A stretch of DNA of 64,000 nucleotides from NCBI GenBank assembly GCA_947471745.1, contig CANJKZ010000517.1, forward strand, positions 372,001-436,000, in the 5' to 3' direction. Of the stretch, positions 45,801 to 56,229 are shown piece after piece (position 1 is the first letter of the stretch; each line of letters starts with the position of its first letter). Made by a program: the position numbers and the translations under genes. The notes below the pieces were generated by a model, which saw nothing but the letters and a program-made list of their open reading frames with translations, made no database searches and was not told the DNA's origin. This stretch comes from Closterium sp. Naga37s-1 (Eukaryota > Streptophyta > Zygnematophyceae > Desmidiales > Closteriaceae).

Positions 45801-48800
45801 ACCGAATCGAGTGGGTCTTCCGAAGTCAACCCACATACTTCGTGAAACCTGCAGCTCACTCAAACGGTGAGCACCGAAACACATTCGTTGGGTTGGGGGC
45901 ATACAAACGCCCCACCACCACCTTGCTTCCAACACACGCGATCTCCAACAGGTACAACTCAAAGCATCTTCATAAGGGTGCATCTTACAAGAAAGCAAGT
46001 GATTTGATCGAGGCCAGGCTGCTGGGAATGGAGCCGGTCAAATGATTCGTCCCCAGATCCCTGTGTGGGGATGGGTTAAAAGTGGTGCATTGATGCAGCC
46101 CCCTTTTGCTGGCTGGGTCACACCGTTTTTATAACCAAGTACCAGCAAGCACGCTGGGAAGAATTAGCTAGGAGTGAGAGCACTGGGAGGGGAGGATGGT
46201 GGGACGGAGCACTCAATTTATAAACTGGATAATACACCCCAACGCTCTTCAGAACATCATATTGTGTGTTGGGATGGATGGGAAGGAAATTTTAGACAAA
46301 TAGCTGTTCTTGTCTCTGTTTTGCGAGTCGGGGATTTTAAGCAACCAGCACCACTGGACAGAGTTTGACTTGTGTGTGTAGCACCCTATCCACGAAATCC
46401 GTTCTCCCTACACAAAAGTACAATTCAATATCAAAATGTGCCGCCTTTAAGGTCTGTCATGTGAAGCACTAGCCATGGGAGAGGCGAGTCGTTGCTGGGA
46501 TTACCAAGTAAACGGTAACAAAACAGTTTGTGCCATCTCGCACAGCACATGAATGTTGTCAGAATTGGTAACGACCCACACATGCTCCAGTTTCAGATTA
46601 GCAGCTTCTGCCGATCCAATCTGCCGATTCCAATCCACCTTGTGCTGTGCCATCAACGCAATCAGCTTGGCAGCGCAACCAGCTAGGGCGGCCCTCTACT
46701 ACAGTTAAGTGGTGGGAATCGAACTAAATCGAACTGGTCTACTTCCGGTCAAGCGAAACAGGTTTGCCTCATGTCATGTGGTCGAGCCTTTGTTGGTTGA
46801 GTCGAAGCGTTGTCAGTAACCGCATTGCAGTTCGACCTGAACTGAACCGGTTCGGGTTCCATTTGACAGCAGCATTTTGCGCAGCAAAATCCCTGAAAAC
46901 CCTTCAAACAAATTCCTCAAAATCATTTGTACAGGTTTCCACGACAAACCTCTGCCCTCGGTTCGATGCAAACCAAAAGCGGCACATCGCGTTCAACCGG
47001 AAAAGTTGAACCCGACGAACCTGTGCAGTGCAGGTTCGAGCGGTCCCCGTTCTGTTGAGTCGATGCAGTTCAGTACTGTGCTCAATCCTCTTACCCTCTA
47101 CCCTCCCATTACCCCTTGTCTAAATTAACCAAGCAGTGCGTGCGGAGGAGGACGATTCGGGGGGAATGGAGAGGAGAGGGGGGAGAGGGGAGCGGGGGTG
47201 GTGGGGGAGGCTAGGTAAGTTGAGAGAATTTCACATGTCACATATCTTACATAGTTGTTGCACCCCGCTCATCTCTGATGAGCCTCGCCAAGGCCTCTCA
47301 TGAGTGAGCTTTGGGCTTGCCTCCAAACCAACCCCTTATGAGCCCGATTCCAAAATGATTTCCAGCCTGGTGTTACGACCCTGCGTTACATGCATTCCAA
47401 GCACCAGCCCCCAGCCTATGTGAAAACAATGTGTACAAGAATTGCAACGATGTCATGTTTCCAAGCCCAGCTGGTATCGACCCGGTGAGCTGATTTCCGC
47501 TCATTCCTCTGTTCACAGTGGGTGGGGAAGGTGGGCAAGGTTATTGATTATGTGGCATCATGTGATGGAATTTGGGCGATTGTGTGCAGAAGCAAAATGA
47601 GTTGTAAAAGACCAAACACAACTGTGAATTTTCCCAGCATGAGGTGGGAGAATGTCGAAACAAGATCAGCAGTTTACAGAACGAATGCAAAGGCAGAGCA
47701 GGTAGAAGGTCTGTGCATGCAGAGTGCAATCAACATGTGCTGAGAAGCCTATCTGCTATTCATCTGCTCAGAGCTCATCAGAACACTCTGTGGGAGTGAA
47801 AGAGAAAAGAACAGGAGAAACTGACGATGCTGATGCTCACGCAAGGTTCAAAAATACGGTAAGTGTAAATTACGGCTCGCAAATTACGGTCGTAATTTAC
47901 GGTGGTTTTGGCAAAAATATGGTCGTTTTTTTAATGGACTTTTTTTGCGGCATTGTTTTTTTTTTGTTTTTCCAGAAAACTTCGAGAATGCTTACAAGGA
48001 TGACTAGGAAGGCGACAACAAACTACATTACAGAGAAACAAGCCTATAATGGACCACTACACCACTACCATTGCTAAGCCTACCTAGTAGTACCTACCTT
48101 TAGGCTAAATCTGCTCCTACTTCCTCCCCACACTAAGCGGGAAAAAAAAACACTCGCGTGGATTTGGGTGCACGAAATTTCTCACAAGCAGGGTGACGGT
48201 TGGGGAATGTCAAAATTCGCTAGACACAAACTTGGCTTCAAAATTTCGGTCGTAATGTATGTCCGTATTTTTGAACCAACCTAATTTTGCAAGGTCGAAC
48301 CGTTTTTTACCGTAATTTACGACCATAAATTACGATACCGTAATTTACGGTAAAAGTTCAAAAATACGGTCGTAATTTTGAACCTTGTGCTGACGTGGGA
48401 ATCGGTGTCACACACAAGTCTGAATCGTGCATGGGAATAAAACGTGTTTCATGCATAACATGAGCCACTTACAAGCCTATGGTTGTAGTGAGCGTCGAGA
48501 GGCTGATAGGAATTGAGCCCATGAAAGAATTGTTCTCAAGATGCCTGGGTCACGTTGGAGGAGGCAGGGAGATGGCAACAACTGGCAAGGCAGGAGGAGG
48601 AGCAAGCATATACACGAGACGCAATGATGTGACAGTAAGAACCTCGGCTTGAATGTTAGGAGCTCGAATCCACCAGAAGGCTCTTGATAACACCAGGTAT
48701 GGGTCGGAAATGGATGGAAAGGGAAATGGGGGCAAAACTCAGTAAGAACGCTAGAAACAGATATGAGCACATGAGCCTCTGGCTCATGTGCACATATTTG

Positions 48801-51800
48801 ACCCAGATTTGTGGTCGAGAGACTCGACTCGTGCACGCAGCAAAGCACATAAGGCGCTGGCTGCCACCCACTCACTTGGCGGTTGCTGGTAAAACATGTT
48901 TCTGCTCCACAAAACCATGTGTGATTGCAGCCAATGCTACTCAAGAGCTGAGGGGTGGGGCAGCTCGTGACCTCCTAGGCTAGTGGCAAGCCTAACATGG
49001 CCATTGGTCTTAGTTCTTTTATGGCCGGCTATTTACAAGCTTGTGTCCAACCCAGTAAGTCGACTACCCTTTACTGCACATAACCGCAACCACTTTTATC
49101 AAACCCAACCTCGTCGGAGCTACACAACCCTATGTGCATTCGTTTCTCAAGCCCTCTTCTCTGCCGTCAACATTGTGCCCTTATTCACCAGCACTAGTTT
49201 ATGTATCCCTCCCTTAACTCAGACCAGCATCCTCGTACTTCTAGCCATGTCTGATAGCCGTAACACTTCCGAGGGTAGTGGCGTCCATGCCTCTTCACAC
49301 AAAATTTCATATAATGGGCGAACGAGATCCAAGCACTACATGACCCTGTGAACTCAAAGCAAATTCATAGCAGGGATCGAGGCAAAGACATCAGGAATGG
49401 AGCCAGCCAACGAATTGTTTATGAGGTTCCTGTGCGGTTTGAGTGCAAACAGGTGGAGAAATGGTATAAAGTAGGCGGGAATCAGGTAAATGGAGGTGAC
49501 CCAAAGGGGTGATGAAACGGCATAATGATAGCCTGTTCGGTGCAAACGTTGTTGGCTTGCAACCACTGTTGTGGTTAGGTTGCATCGTTTTGGTTAGCTT
49601 GAAACATTCATGTACTTATCCTGCACCCCAAGAGTAAATAGCGAGTTGAGATTTACTCGAACCGATTTCATTTGACTCGATTCAGTTTTAGTCGGACCTA
49701 ATTGTAATCAACGACAGATATTTTCAACATAGGCTGACTCACTATTCGACAGAAAAAATAAGAGTTTTTCTCTCACGTCGTGAGCCGAGTAGAACTCGAC
49801 ATAAGGCACCCTGGTTGGGTCGGGAGTATGCCTCGCTCTCACTCTAGACAAGCCGAATCCTTCACTCTAAAAGCAGGCCCTGGCTGGACAATCTTATTTG
49901 CAATGGAAGGCGTGATATGCAGAGAGCACGCATGGGTGGGTGCTGCAAAGCCGATGGGTCATTCAATTCAACTGCCCAGACCCCAGACCAGAGCACATCC
50001 AAGCAGGACCTGGCAGCGGAAGGAGAAATAGTGATGGTGGAGTGGAGCTTGTGGAAGTGACAAGTGGTGTCATGCGCAAGTCCTTAGCATGGGCATGCGT
50101 ATTCGAATCGACATGGCAACAGGATGCCATGGGGGCTCCTTACAATATCCTAAGTGCAGAGAGCGAGGAGAGGCTTTTGGGAAGGGATCCAGCAAGGAAG
50201 TTGTTCTGCAGATCCCTGTATGGAGCCAAGTGACAGTTGCGTGTTGACAAGAATTTTCTTCCCTTCGCCTATAAGGTCACCTGGTGACAGGTCTTCTAGC
50301 ACAAGGTGATCACTGGGATTGGCTTGGGCGGAGGGAGTTGGGAAGAGTTGAGGAGATGGGAAGTAGGGATGCAGGAGGGAGAAAAGTGGGATGGTCAGGG
50401 GAAACGCGGGAAGGCGCAGTTTGGAAGGGTCCAAATATGGAAAGTGAGAAGATGGAGAATGAAAGAGTACCTGCTATCTCCACAGCGCAACTTTACTTAC
50501 ACAAAGCGAACCATCAGCGAACCAACAGCTTTCAGTTTGAAGCATAACTCTGTCCGTCCAAAGTATCAGCCTGCGCCACACAACTCACAGTATCACCAGC
50601 GAAGCCATGTTCCTAATTCCAACTAGAATTGACTCCGTCAGGTGATTTCTGCTGAGGTTTCTGCTCACCGAGGGTGGGGAATGGTCAAGATCACAGAGGT
50701 TGGGGAATGGTCAAGATCACAGAGGGTGGGGAATGGTCAAGATCACAGAGGGTGGGGAATGGTCAAGATCACAGAGGGTGGGGAATGGTCAAGATCACAG
50801 AGGGTGGGGAATGGTCAAGATCACAGAGGGTGGAAAATGGTCAAAATTTCTGTTCCAACAGCCCAATATTGTTAAAAACGCACAGTGCATGTTCAAAGAG
50901 CATGTTGCTCCAACCAATTGGTGAGGAGCAGAATGATAAGGGGCAAATATAATGAAAGAATGGAAATTGCAAAGAGGGTGGGTGGAAGGTGTCGCAGGGT
51001 GCTGCATTTAAAACGAGTGTTCAAACGAAATGCTCAGAGTCCACGCAAGAAGTGGAAATTACTGCTGCAGCAACAGCGGCTGATGTTTGAGGCGTTTTTC
51101 TTCGGCAATTTCTGAGCGCTTAATAACTGGTGCGGCAGCGACAGTCGCTGAAAATGCACGTGATGATTCTACAGCACTCTCTGCACTTGCTTGTGCTGAT
51201 TGCATTTTCGTCGCTTGCACCCTTGCTGTTGCTTCATTTCCTCAGCTGCTTCCACCCATGCTAACTTCCTTTCTCACCTTCTGCCCCTGTGTCTGCCCTT
51301 GCCGCATCTCTCTCTTTCTCTCTCTGCCTCTGTCTCTGCCCTCTGCGTCCACCTCTGCCCATTTCACAGGGAAGACAAAATCAAGCGCCGTGGCAGAATC
51401 ATACCATGGGAGGCCCTTACAGAAATCCGAGAGAAGTCAGCAAAGAAAATCTGTTGGGAATGGAGCCATTGAGAGAGTTGCCTCCTAGGGACCTGTGTGT
51501 TGTGAGTTGCAAGAGATGAGGACATTGCAACAATAGGCAAACGAAGGTATGACCTGGTGTGTCATGTCACATGCAAGTCTACATCAAGGCAAGCGTGATC
51601 AGCCTCATCCCGTTGGAGATACTATCAAGCAAGGTGCAAAATTTGTCATATACCTTGGTGGATGTTTTTGCCAAAATAAATAAAAACAAAAAATGTATGT
51701 AACTGGCATTTTGAAGGTGGATCTGGAATTTCGCCGCCAGAAAAGTTTAGGCAGGGTTTTTTTTTTTTTTTTTCACCAACTTTAGGTATTTTGAAAAATC

Positions 51801-54800
51801 GCCGAAGTTTTAGAAAATCGGCCAACATTTTCGACCAAATTTTTTGGTGCGAAAGTTTTGCTTAGCGCATCAAGCCTAAGAGTGCATTACATGGGATGAT
51901 GATATCATATTTTTCTGGGCCATAATATGATTCCGGGCCGAGCTCCTTGTGACAATCAATGGGCCTATCAAAGAGTGGGTATCAAGAATGACGTTTCGAG
52001 GAAAGGTGATGAGAGGAAGGGGAGTTGGGGTGGAGAAGGGAATCGATGCAGCTTAGAGGCCTGGCACCACTCCCTTGTATACTGGCAACAGCTGCCTATC
52101 AAAGCCAGGAAATATCTGTGCCTCAAGCATCATATTTGATTTTACAACAACTTACAGGGCGTATAAGGCAGTGAGGCTTCCAAGCCCAGCTGGAATAGAC
52201 CCTGAGAGCTGATTCTCGCTTAAATCCCTGTCAATCGTGGGCAGAGGGTAAGGGTGCAGAGCAGTATTCTTGTTAGTCGAGTGAGGTTGAGTCACCCTCG
52301 AGTAGTGTTTCGGCTCGTCTCAACTCGAGATCAAGAGTTCACAGGAGCCCTCAAGCCAGGGGTGATTCGAGCCGATCAAATACCTCTGAGCCGCAATCAC
52401 CTTGAGTAGAACAAAGGGCTTAGTGGGCGCCTAAACAGAGTCTTTGAAGTGAAAGCATGGCAGGTTGTGACAGCTGCATGACATGGGGTGCTTGTAAGGA
52501 GAGAAGATGAGCAAAGATGAGACCCATGATGAAAGTGATATTGCCTCATATATACATGAGGAAAGAACCGAACCATGGTTCGGTTTGAGTCTGGCCTGTT
52601 CGCGTAGAACTGAAGTGCGACCTCTATCGGGCCGGCTGGTTCACGTAGGACCAGCGTGTCACAGCTCAAGCCCGTTTGACTAGTTCGATGTGAAATGGAA
52701 GCCCTCACGGCTCGAGCCGCGTGAGTTCGTTATTTGAAGAATTGTAAAGGAACCTCAGTACTTTGCTTGGTCTAGTACTATTGGAAGAGAGGGGGAGGAG
52801 GGAGGAGGGAGGAGGAGGAGGAGGAGGAGGAGGAGGAGGAGGAGGAGGAGGAGGAGGAGGAGGAGGAGGAGGAGGACGACGACGATGATGGAGAAGGAGG
52901 AGAGCGAGAAAATATTTTGTGCAAGTGAGAGTATGCAAGAGTAGCGGTCTAGACAGGCCAGGGCGTGGAGATACATTATGTGCTGGTGGGTTTGCGACAC
53001 TGAAAAAGGATGTGTTACCCCATTGTTTGGCCAATAATCTTCTAGACTGATTTTGCCATGAAGAAATTTCTCACTTTCACGGAAGATCCTGTTAGTATAT
53101 TTGCTCCAAACCTTTTCTTTTTAGCTTGCCCAAACGTTTGTCAAAGATCATTATACGATGTTGTTTGTACTATATTGCTTATACAATATTGTTTATACCG
53201 ACCTGCACGCAGACAGAGGTTTGATGCAAAAACCTGGACTACTAGGGCAAATGCCACTTTGCAGGTTTCCGCGGATCTGAGGAGGGCGATGCTATTCGGG
53301 ATGGATCTGGTCAAAGAGGTATAGGCGATGCTCCTGCATGGGATGAGATGGAGGAATGGAGATTGCAACAATGGGCAAGAAAGCAGGGAGAGGAGGCACG
53401 CATAAGCGACACAAGCGGATGACAAGACGAGCACGGTGGGAAGCATTGTTTGGAATATGAAAAGAGAACAAAAAAAGCACTGCCGCATGTTTTTAGCAAT
53501 GGCACCATGGCTGTAGACAGTGCCTGAGTCGTCCGCTAAGAGAATGTGGCAATGCTCCTGGGAGGAATGCAGGAGATTATAAGTAGATAGACCGATATTG
53601 CACACATGGCTGCACTTTCGGATGACGCTGCTCACCCATGTGCTGCATGGGCTCCAAGAGCTACTAGCAGCTTGCAAGCTTCCTCTGACGTTCCTCAACA
53701 TCGACCCCAAAGAGAAGTTAGTGCAAGTTGATTCCAACCAACCAAGCATGCAGCGTCTGGCAACCCCAAAGAAGCTTGCCCGCTTGCCACTCAAGCACAC
53801 ATTGAGAGCTCAGCAGGGCGAATGGGAGGCATGGGCATCCACATGTTCCACACTACTTACACGTTTTGCAAGGAGTTCATGTTTCCAATCACAGCTGGTA
53901 TGGACCCAGTGAGATCATTTTCACTCAATACTCTGTTCACAGAGAGAGGGTGGAAAGCGATAAATTTGCTACTCAAAGTCGTCTCCCGTATGATGAAAAG
54001 TATGCAATTGTCTGTCAAAATTGGGAGTGGATGCAAGGAGTTTACGGAAGCTTCAGTTTTCAAAGAACATGAGAAGCAGTCAATCGTAGAACAGCGTGGA
54101 TGGAAGGTGCCGCATGCAAAGAAAACGGCTGCTGCAGAGTTTATTTTGAGCAAGATTAGCCAGTGGAAGGAGAAAGGCACTGGAGGGGACAGGTCACAGG
54201 ACAGGTGAAGCGCCATGGTGCCATGATCCCATGGCAGCTTCTTATGATTCCGAGAGTGAGATGAGCGCGGTGATGCTTTCGGGAATGGAGCCAGTCAAGT
54301 TGAGGTTAGAGAGATCTCTGCGTTGAGAGAGTTGGGTACGTGGGTTGCGGTAGGGGATAGTGATCGAAGCCGTGAGTGGAGCGAGCATTCGGACGCACGG
54401 GGCAAGGGGTTGCAGTTGAGAATTCCGCTGGAACTGCTGGGCAGAGGCAAATTTGCCCATAGGGTTGCCCCTACGGGGCTACATGCAGGCCTACATGTAA
54501 CCTCGCATACGCTGCACCAGTTCCAGCAGGCTATTTCCAACCATCCAAGCTGCACAAGGGTGCACTCACAGCATGGAAACCATGCCTCTGCCATCGCAGC
54601 GGATTCGCTTGCCAAGGCTCAGCTTGTTGCAGTCCGCTCCTTTCGTCCACCCCTCGATTCTCACTCCCCATGACTTCTGCAAGTCGATGAGAGCAGCCGC
54701 TGACAAATGGATGCGAGGAGAGAACGGATAAGATAGAAAAACATTTGTGCAATCTCCTCTCACTAGTAGTAAGCGGGAACGCAATAGGAAACGCCGCCCG

Positions 54801-55572
54801 GTATAACGCCTCGCTACCCACCGGGTCAAAACGAGGGTTATATTTGAGGTGCAGCGGAGGCGTGTAAGCCCCACAGGCGTTACACTCATCCTTACCTGGA
54901 GCCAATGTCCTCGTTGGGCAGGGAGTCGGCCCTCGGAAAGAACTCAATTTCGCTGTGTGCAAGCAGCGGACAATGACACCAGGGAATCGGACTTTAGGCT
55001 CTCAGACCAATATAACGCCTCGCTACCCACTGGGTCAAAACGAGGGTTATATTTGAGGCACAGGAGGCCCTCAACACCCGACGTTACACCCGGCGTCTTC
55101 TGCTTGTGCAACACCGGTGGCGCCGGGCCGGGCACTGGTGGCGTTTCTACACAATCACAAATAACAGCGGCTGAAAACCTCTGGCCTCCACGAGAAGTAG
55201 TGTAGGACCTTTTTAGACTAGACTTGCTAGTAGTTTGACCATAGTAGCCGCTCAAGAAAGTGGGCGTGTGACGTTCTATTCCTAATATTTTCTCCCGAGA
55301 ACCAATGCACGTAATTGGCTTGAAACTAGTAAGCACATTCTAGTTTAGGCGGGCCTAATAAGCACTGACTCTATTGCGAGGGATACAGCGGGCCAAATAT
55401 GATAGAATACACTGTAGATGGTACTATTGAATCTCTGGGCGAGGGAATGGGCGGAGATACCTTGAGAGTCGTGGATCAGTTCTGCGCAGCAGGAGGCAGC
55501 GAAGGTGGCCAGCCAAAGCGCGAAGAACGCAAGCCATGCGGCTCGCGCCTTCGTCGTAGATGGCTGCGGCAT
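33809..55572 (-). CDS. LRR receptor-like kinase with about 23 LRR exons and a kinase domain lacking the DFG Asp
   Basis: This is one minus-strand gene of about 21.8 kb. Exon 1 (55572-55461) encodes a signal peptide with a Leu/Ala/Phe core ending CCAELIHDSQG and a phase-1 GT donor. It is followed by 23 LRR exons (54317 to 37896). A Cys-rich exon comes next (37489-37374; six Cys including FCQTCASFCQTC), then a transmembrane exon (37105-36903) and kinase exons down to a TAG stop at 33809. The model is a plasma-membrane receptor with an extracellular LRR array and cytoplasmic kinase fold. The exon between the signal peptide and the first LRR is not certain; 54963-54899 is a candidate with a GTAAGG donor. 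Several LRR exons have lost canonical donors, so either they are skipped or the gene is decaying. A gypsy element sits just upstream of the start codon. Confidence 0.8.
34098..34138. repeat. TG microsatellite
   Basis: About 20 TG units with one CG interruption, in an intron of the kinase region. Confidence 0.95.
34900..35402. repeat. Tandem duplication of about 258 bp in a kinase intron
   Basis: Two near-identical units, 34900-35157 and 35158-about 35402, lie between the HRD and NFG exons. Few substitutions separate them, so the duplication is recent. The minus-strand frames inside are duplicated too and show no known domain. Confidence 0.93.
36548..36737. repeat. AGGGTGA/AGGGTTGA minisatellite
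   Basis: About 190 bp of 7- to 8-base units of the type AGGGTGA, AGGGTGC, AGGTTGA and AGGGTAA in the intron upstream of the P-loop exon. The period and G-run resemble the plant telomere unit TTTAGGG, but the exact unit is absent. Confidence 0.9.
42579..42724. repeat. Tandem repeats of 46 and 18 bp
   Basis: Two copies of a 46-bp unit containing CCACTAGGCTCCAAGTCAAA are followed by shorter CAGTCCACTAGGCTCCAT units, in an RLK intron. Confidence 0.9.
47842..48387. mobile_element. MITE with 8-bp target duplication (hAT-like)
   Basis: The ends CAAGGTTCAAAAATACGG (left) and, inverted, CAAGGTTCAAAATTACGACC (right) match over the first 12 or so bases. Flanking octamers TGCTCACG (47834-47841) and TGCTGACG (48388-48395) agree at seven of eight positions. 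Both subterminal regions are full of self-complementary GTAATTTACGGT-type words. No coding capacity. It lies in an RLK intron. Confidence 0.85.
50671..50835. repeat. 26-bp minisatellite
   Basis: Six to seven head-to-tail copies of a 26-bp unit containing GGGGAATGGTCAAGATCACA stand next to the LRR exon at 50589-50660. They are nearly identical, which indicates recent expansion. Confidence 0.95.
52787..52877. repeat. GGA microsatellite
   Basis: About 30 GGA units with minor interruptions. It is read as poly-Leu or poly-Pro on the minus strand, which is spurious. Confidence 0.95.
54801..55063. repeat. Pair of 54-bp direct repeats near the RLK 5' end
   Basis: Copies at 54801-54854 and 55010-55063, both containing TATAACGCCTCGCTACCCAC, differ at about four positions. 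They are separated by 155 bp that include a possible small exon (54963-54899). Confidence 0.9.
55461..55572 (-). other. Signal-peptide exon of the minus-strand RLK
   Basis: It starts MPQPSTTKARAAWLAFFALW and ends at a GTATCT donor after DSQG. The first 40 residues match the + strand exon at 63669 in sequence, length and donor position, which supports the start codon and splice site of both. Confidence 0.85.
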
Positions 55573-55732
55573 TACCGTGACGGCGCGACGTACTGTAGTA
55601 CTAGTACCAGGTGAGCTGCTGCTACCAGAAGTAGGAGAAATCGAGGAGTTGTAAGATAGGTCGTAGTAAACAATATGGAGTTCGTTGAGCTGCGAGGGTT
55701 TTCACCTGACAAAGCAGCGAAACCAGGCTGAT

Positions 55733-56227
55733 TGGAACAAGCTCACGGCACTTGGGCTTGTTCAAGTTGTTTCTGGCTGAGAATTCTTCCCAAGAGAATT
55801 TCCTTAGAAGCAAGGAAGAACAAACAGAAAGAGAAACAGCAACTACTCTCTAATTCCTACGAAGGCATTTTTATATGTACAGTACATTTACAATTCATAC
55901 ATGCGGCTCGGAATGTCGATTCGGGTGGCCAGCCCCAACATCGAGCCACATTCCATATTTCTACTCACATTTGTACACCTCACAGCATCCACACACGTGT
56001 TACATTTCTATTCCTCCAAGTATGGACTTTCGCCACCTGTCCCACGCGGAAGTCCCCCCAAGTCAGTCAAGGCACGAAACCTCAGTTTCGCCCTTCTCAC
56101 GTGGGTCCCCCACGTCCTGCTCACTTCCGCCCCTTTGCTGCCCACGTTCGCAGTTGCACGCTGCTGCTGCATGCTTTCGCCTCCCGTGCGCTTCACGCTG
56201 CCTCCAGTGCAGCCCCCACTTGTTACA
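55733..56227 (-). repeat. 3' LTR of the gypsy element
   Basis: 495 bp. Its edge lies 160 bp upstream of the RLK ATG, so its sequences could alter that promoter. Confidence 0.95.
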
Positions 56228-56229
56228 TT

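Larger units (their letters stand above)
37896..54317 (-). other. Array of 23 single-LRR exons in the RLK gene
   Basis: Each exon encodes one LRR of the form DLSxNxLSGSIPxxL. Most are exactly 72 nt in the same phase, so whole exons can be added or lost without shifting frame. Start-to-end positions: 54317-54246, 53932-53861, 53333-53262, 52227-52156, 51492-51421, 50660-50589, 50215-50144, 49429-49358, 48544-48473, 47508-47437, 46059-45988, 44351-44280, 43708-43637, 43238-43164 (75 nt), 42245-42174, 41844-41774 (71 nt), 41591-41520, 40639-40568, 40244-40176 (69 nt), 39900-39843 (short), 39680-39609, 38292-38221 and 37967-37896. Donors look lost at 54246 (ATAAGA), 53262 (CAAAGT) and 49358 (TTGAGT). 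Flanking intron sequence is shared by some exons, for example 53932 with 47508 and 53333 with 48544. The introns otherwise hold no gene I can support. Confidence 0.85.

Noticed and set aside
52705..53034. Poly-Pro / poly-Leu ORFs
   Set aside because: They are produced by the GGA microsatellite at 52787-52877.
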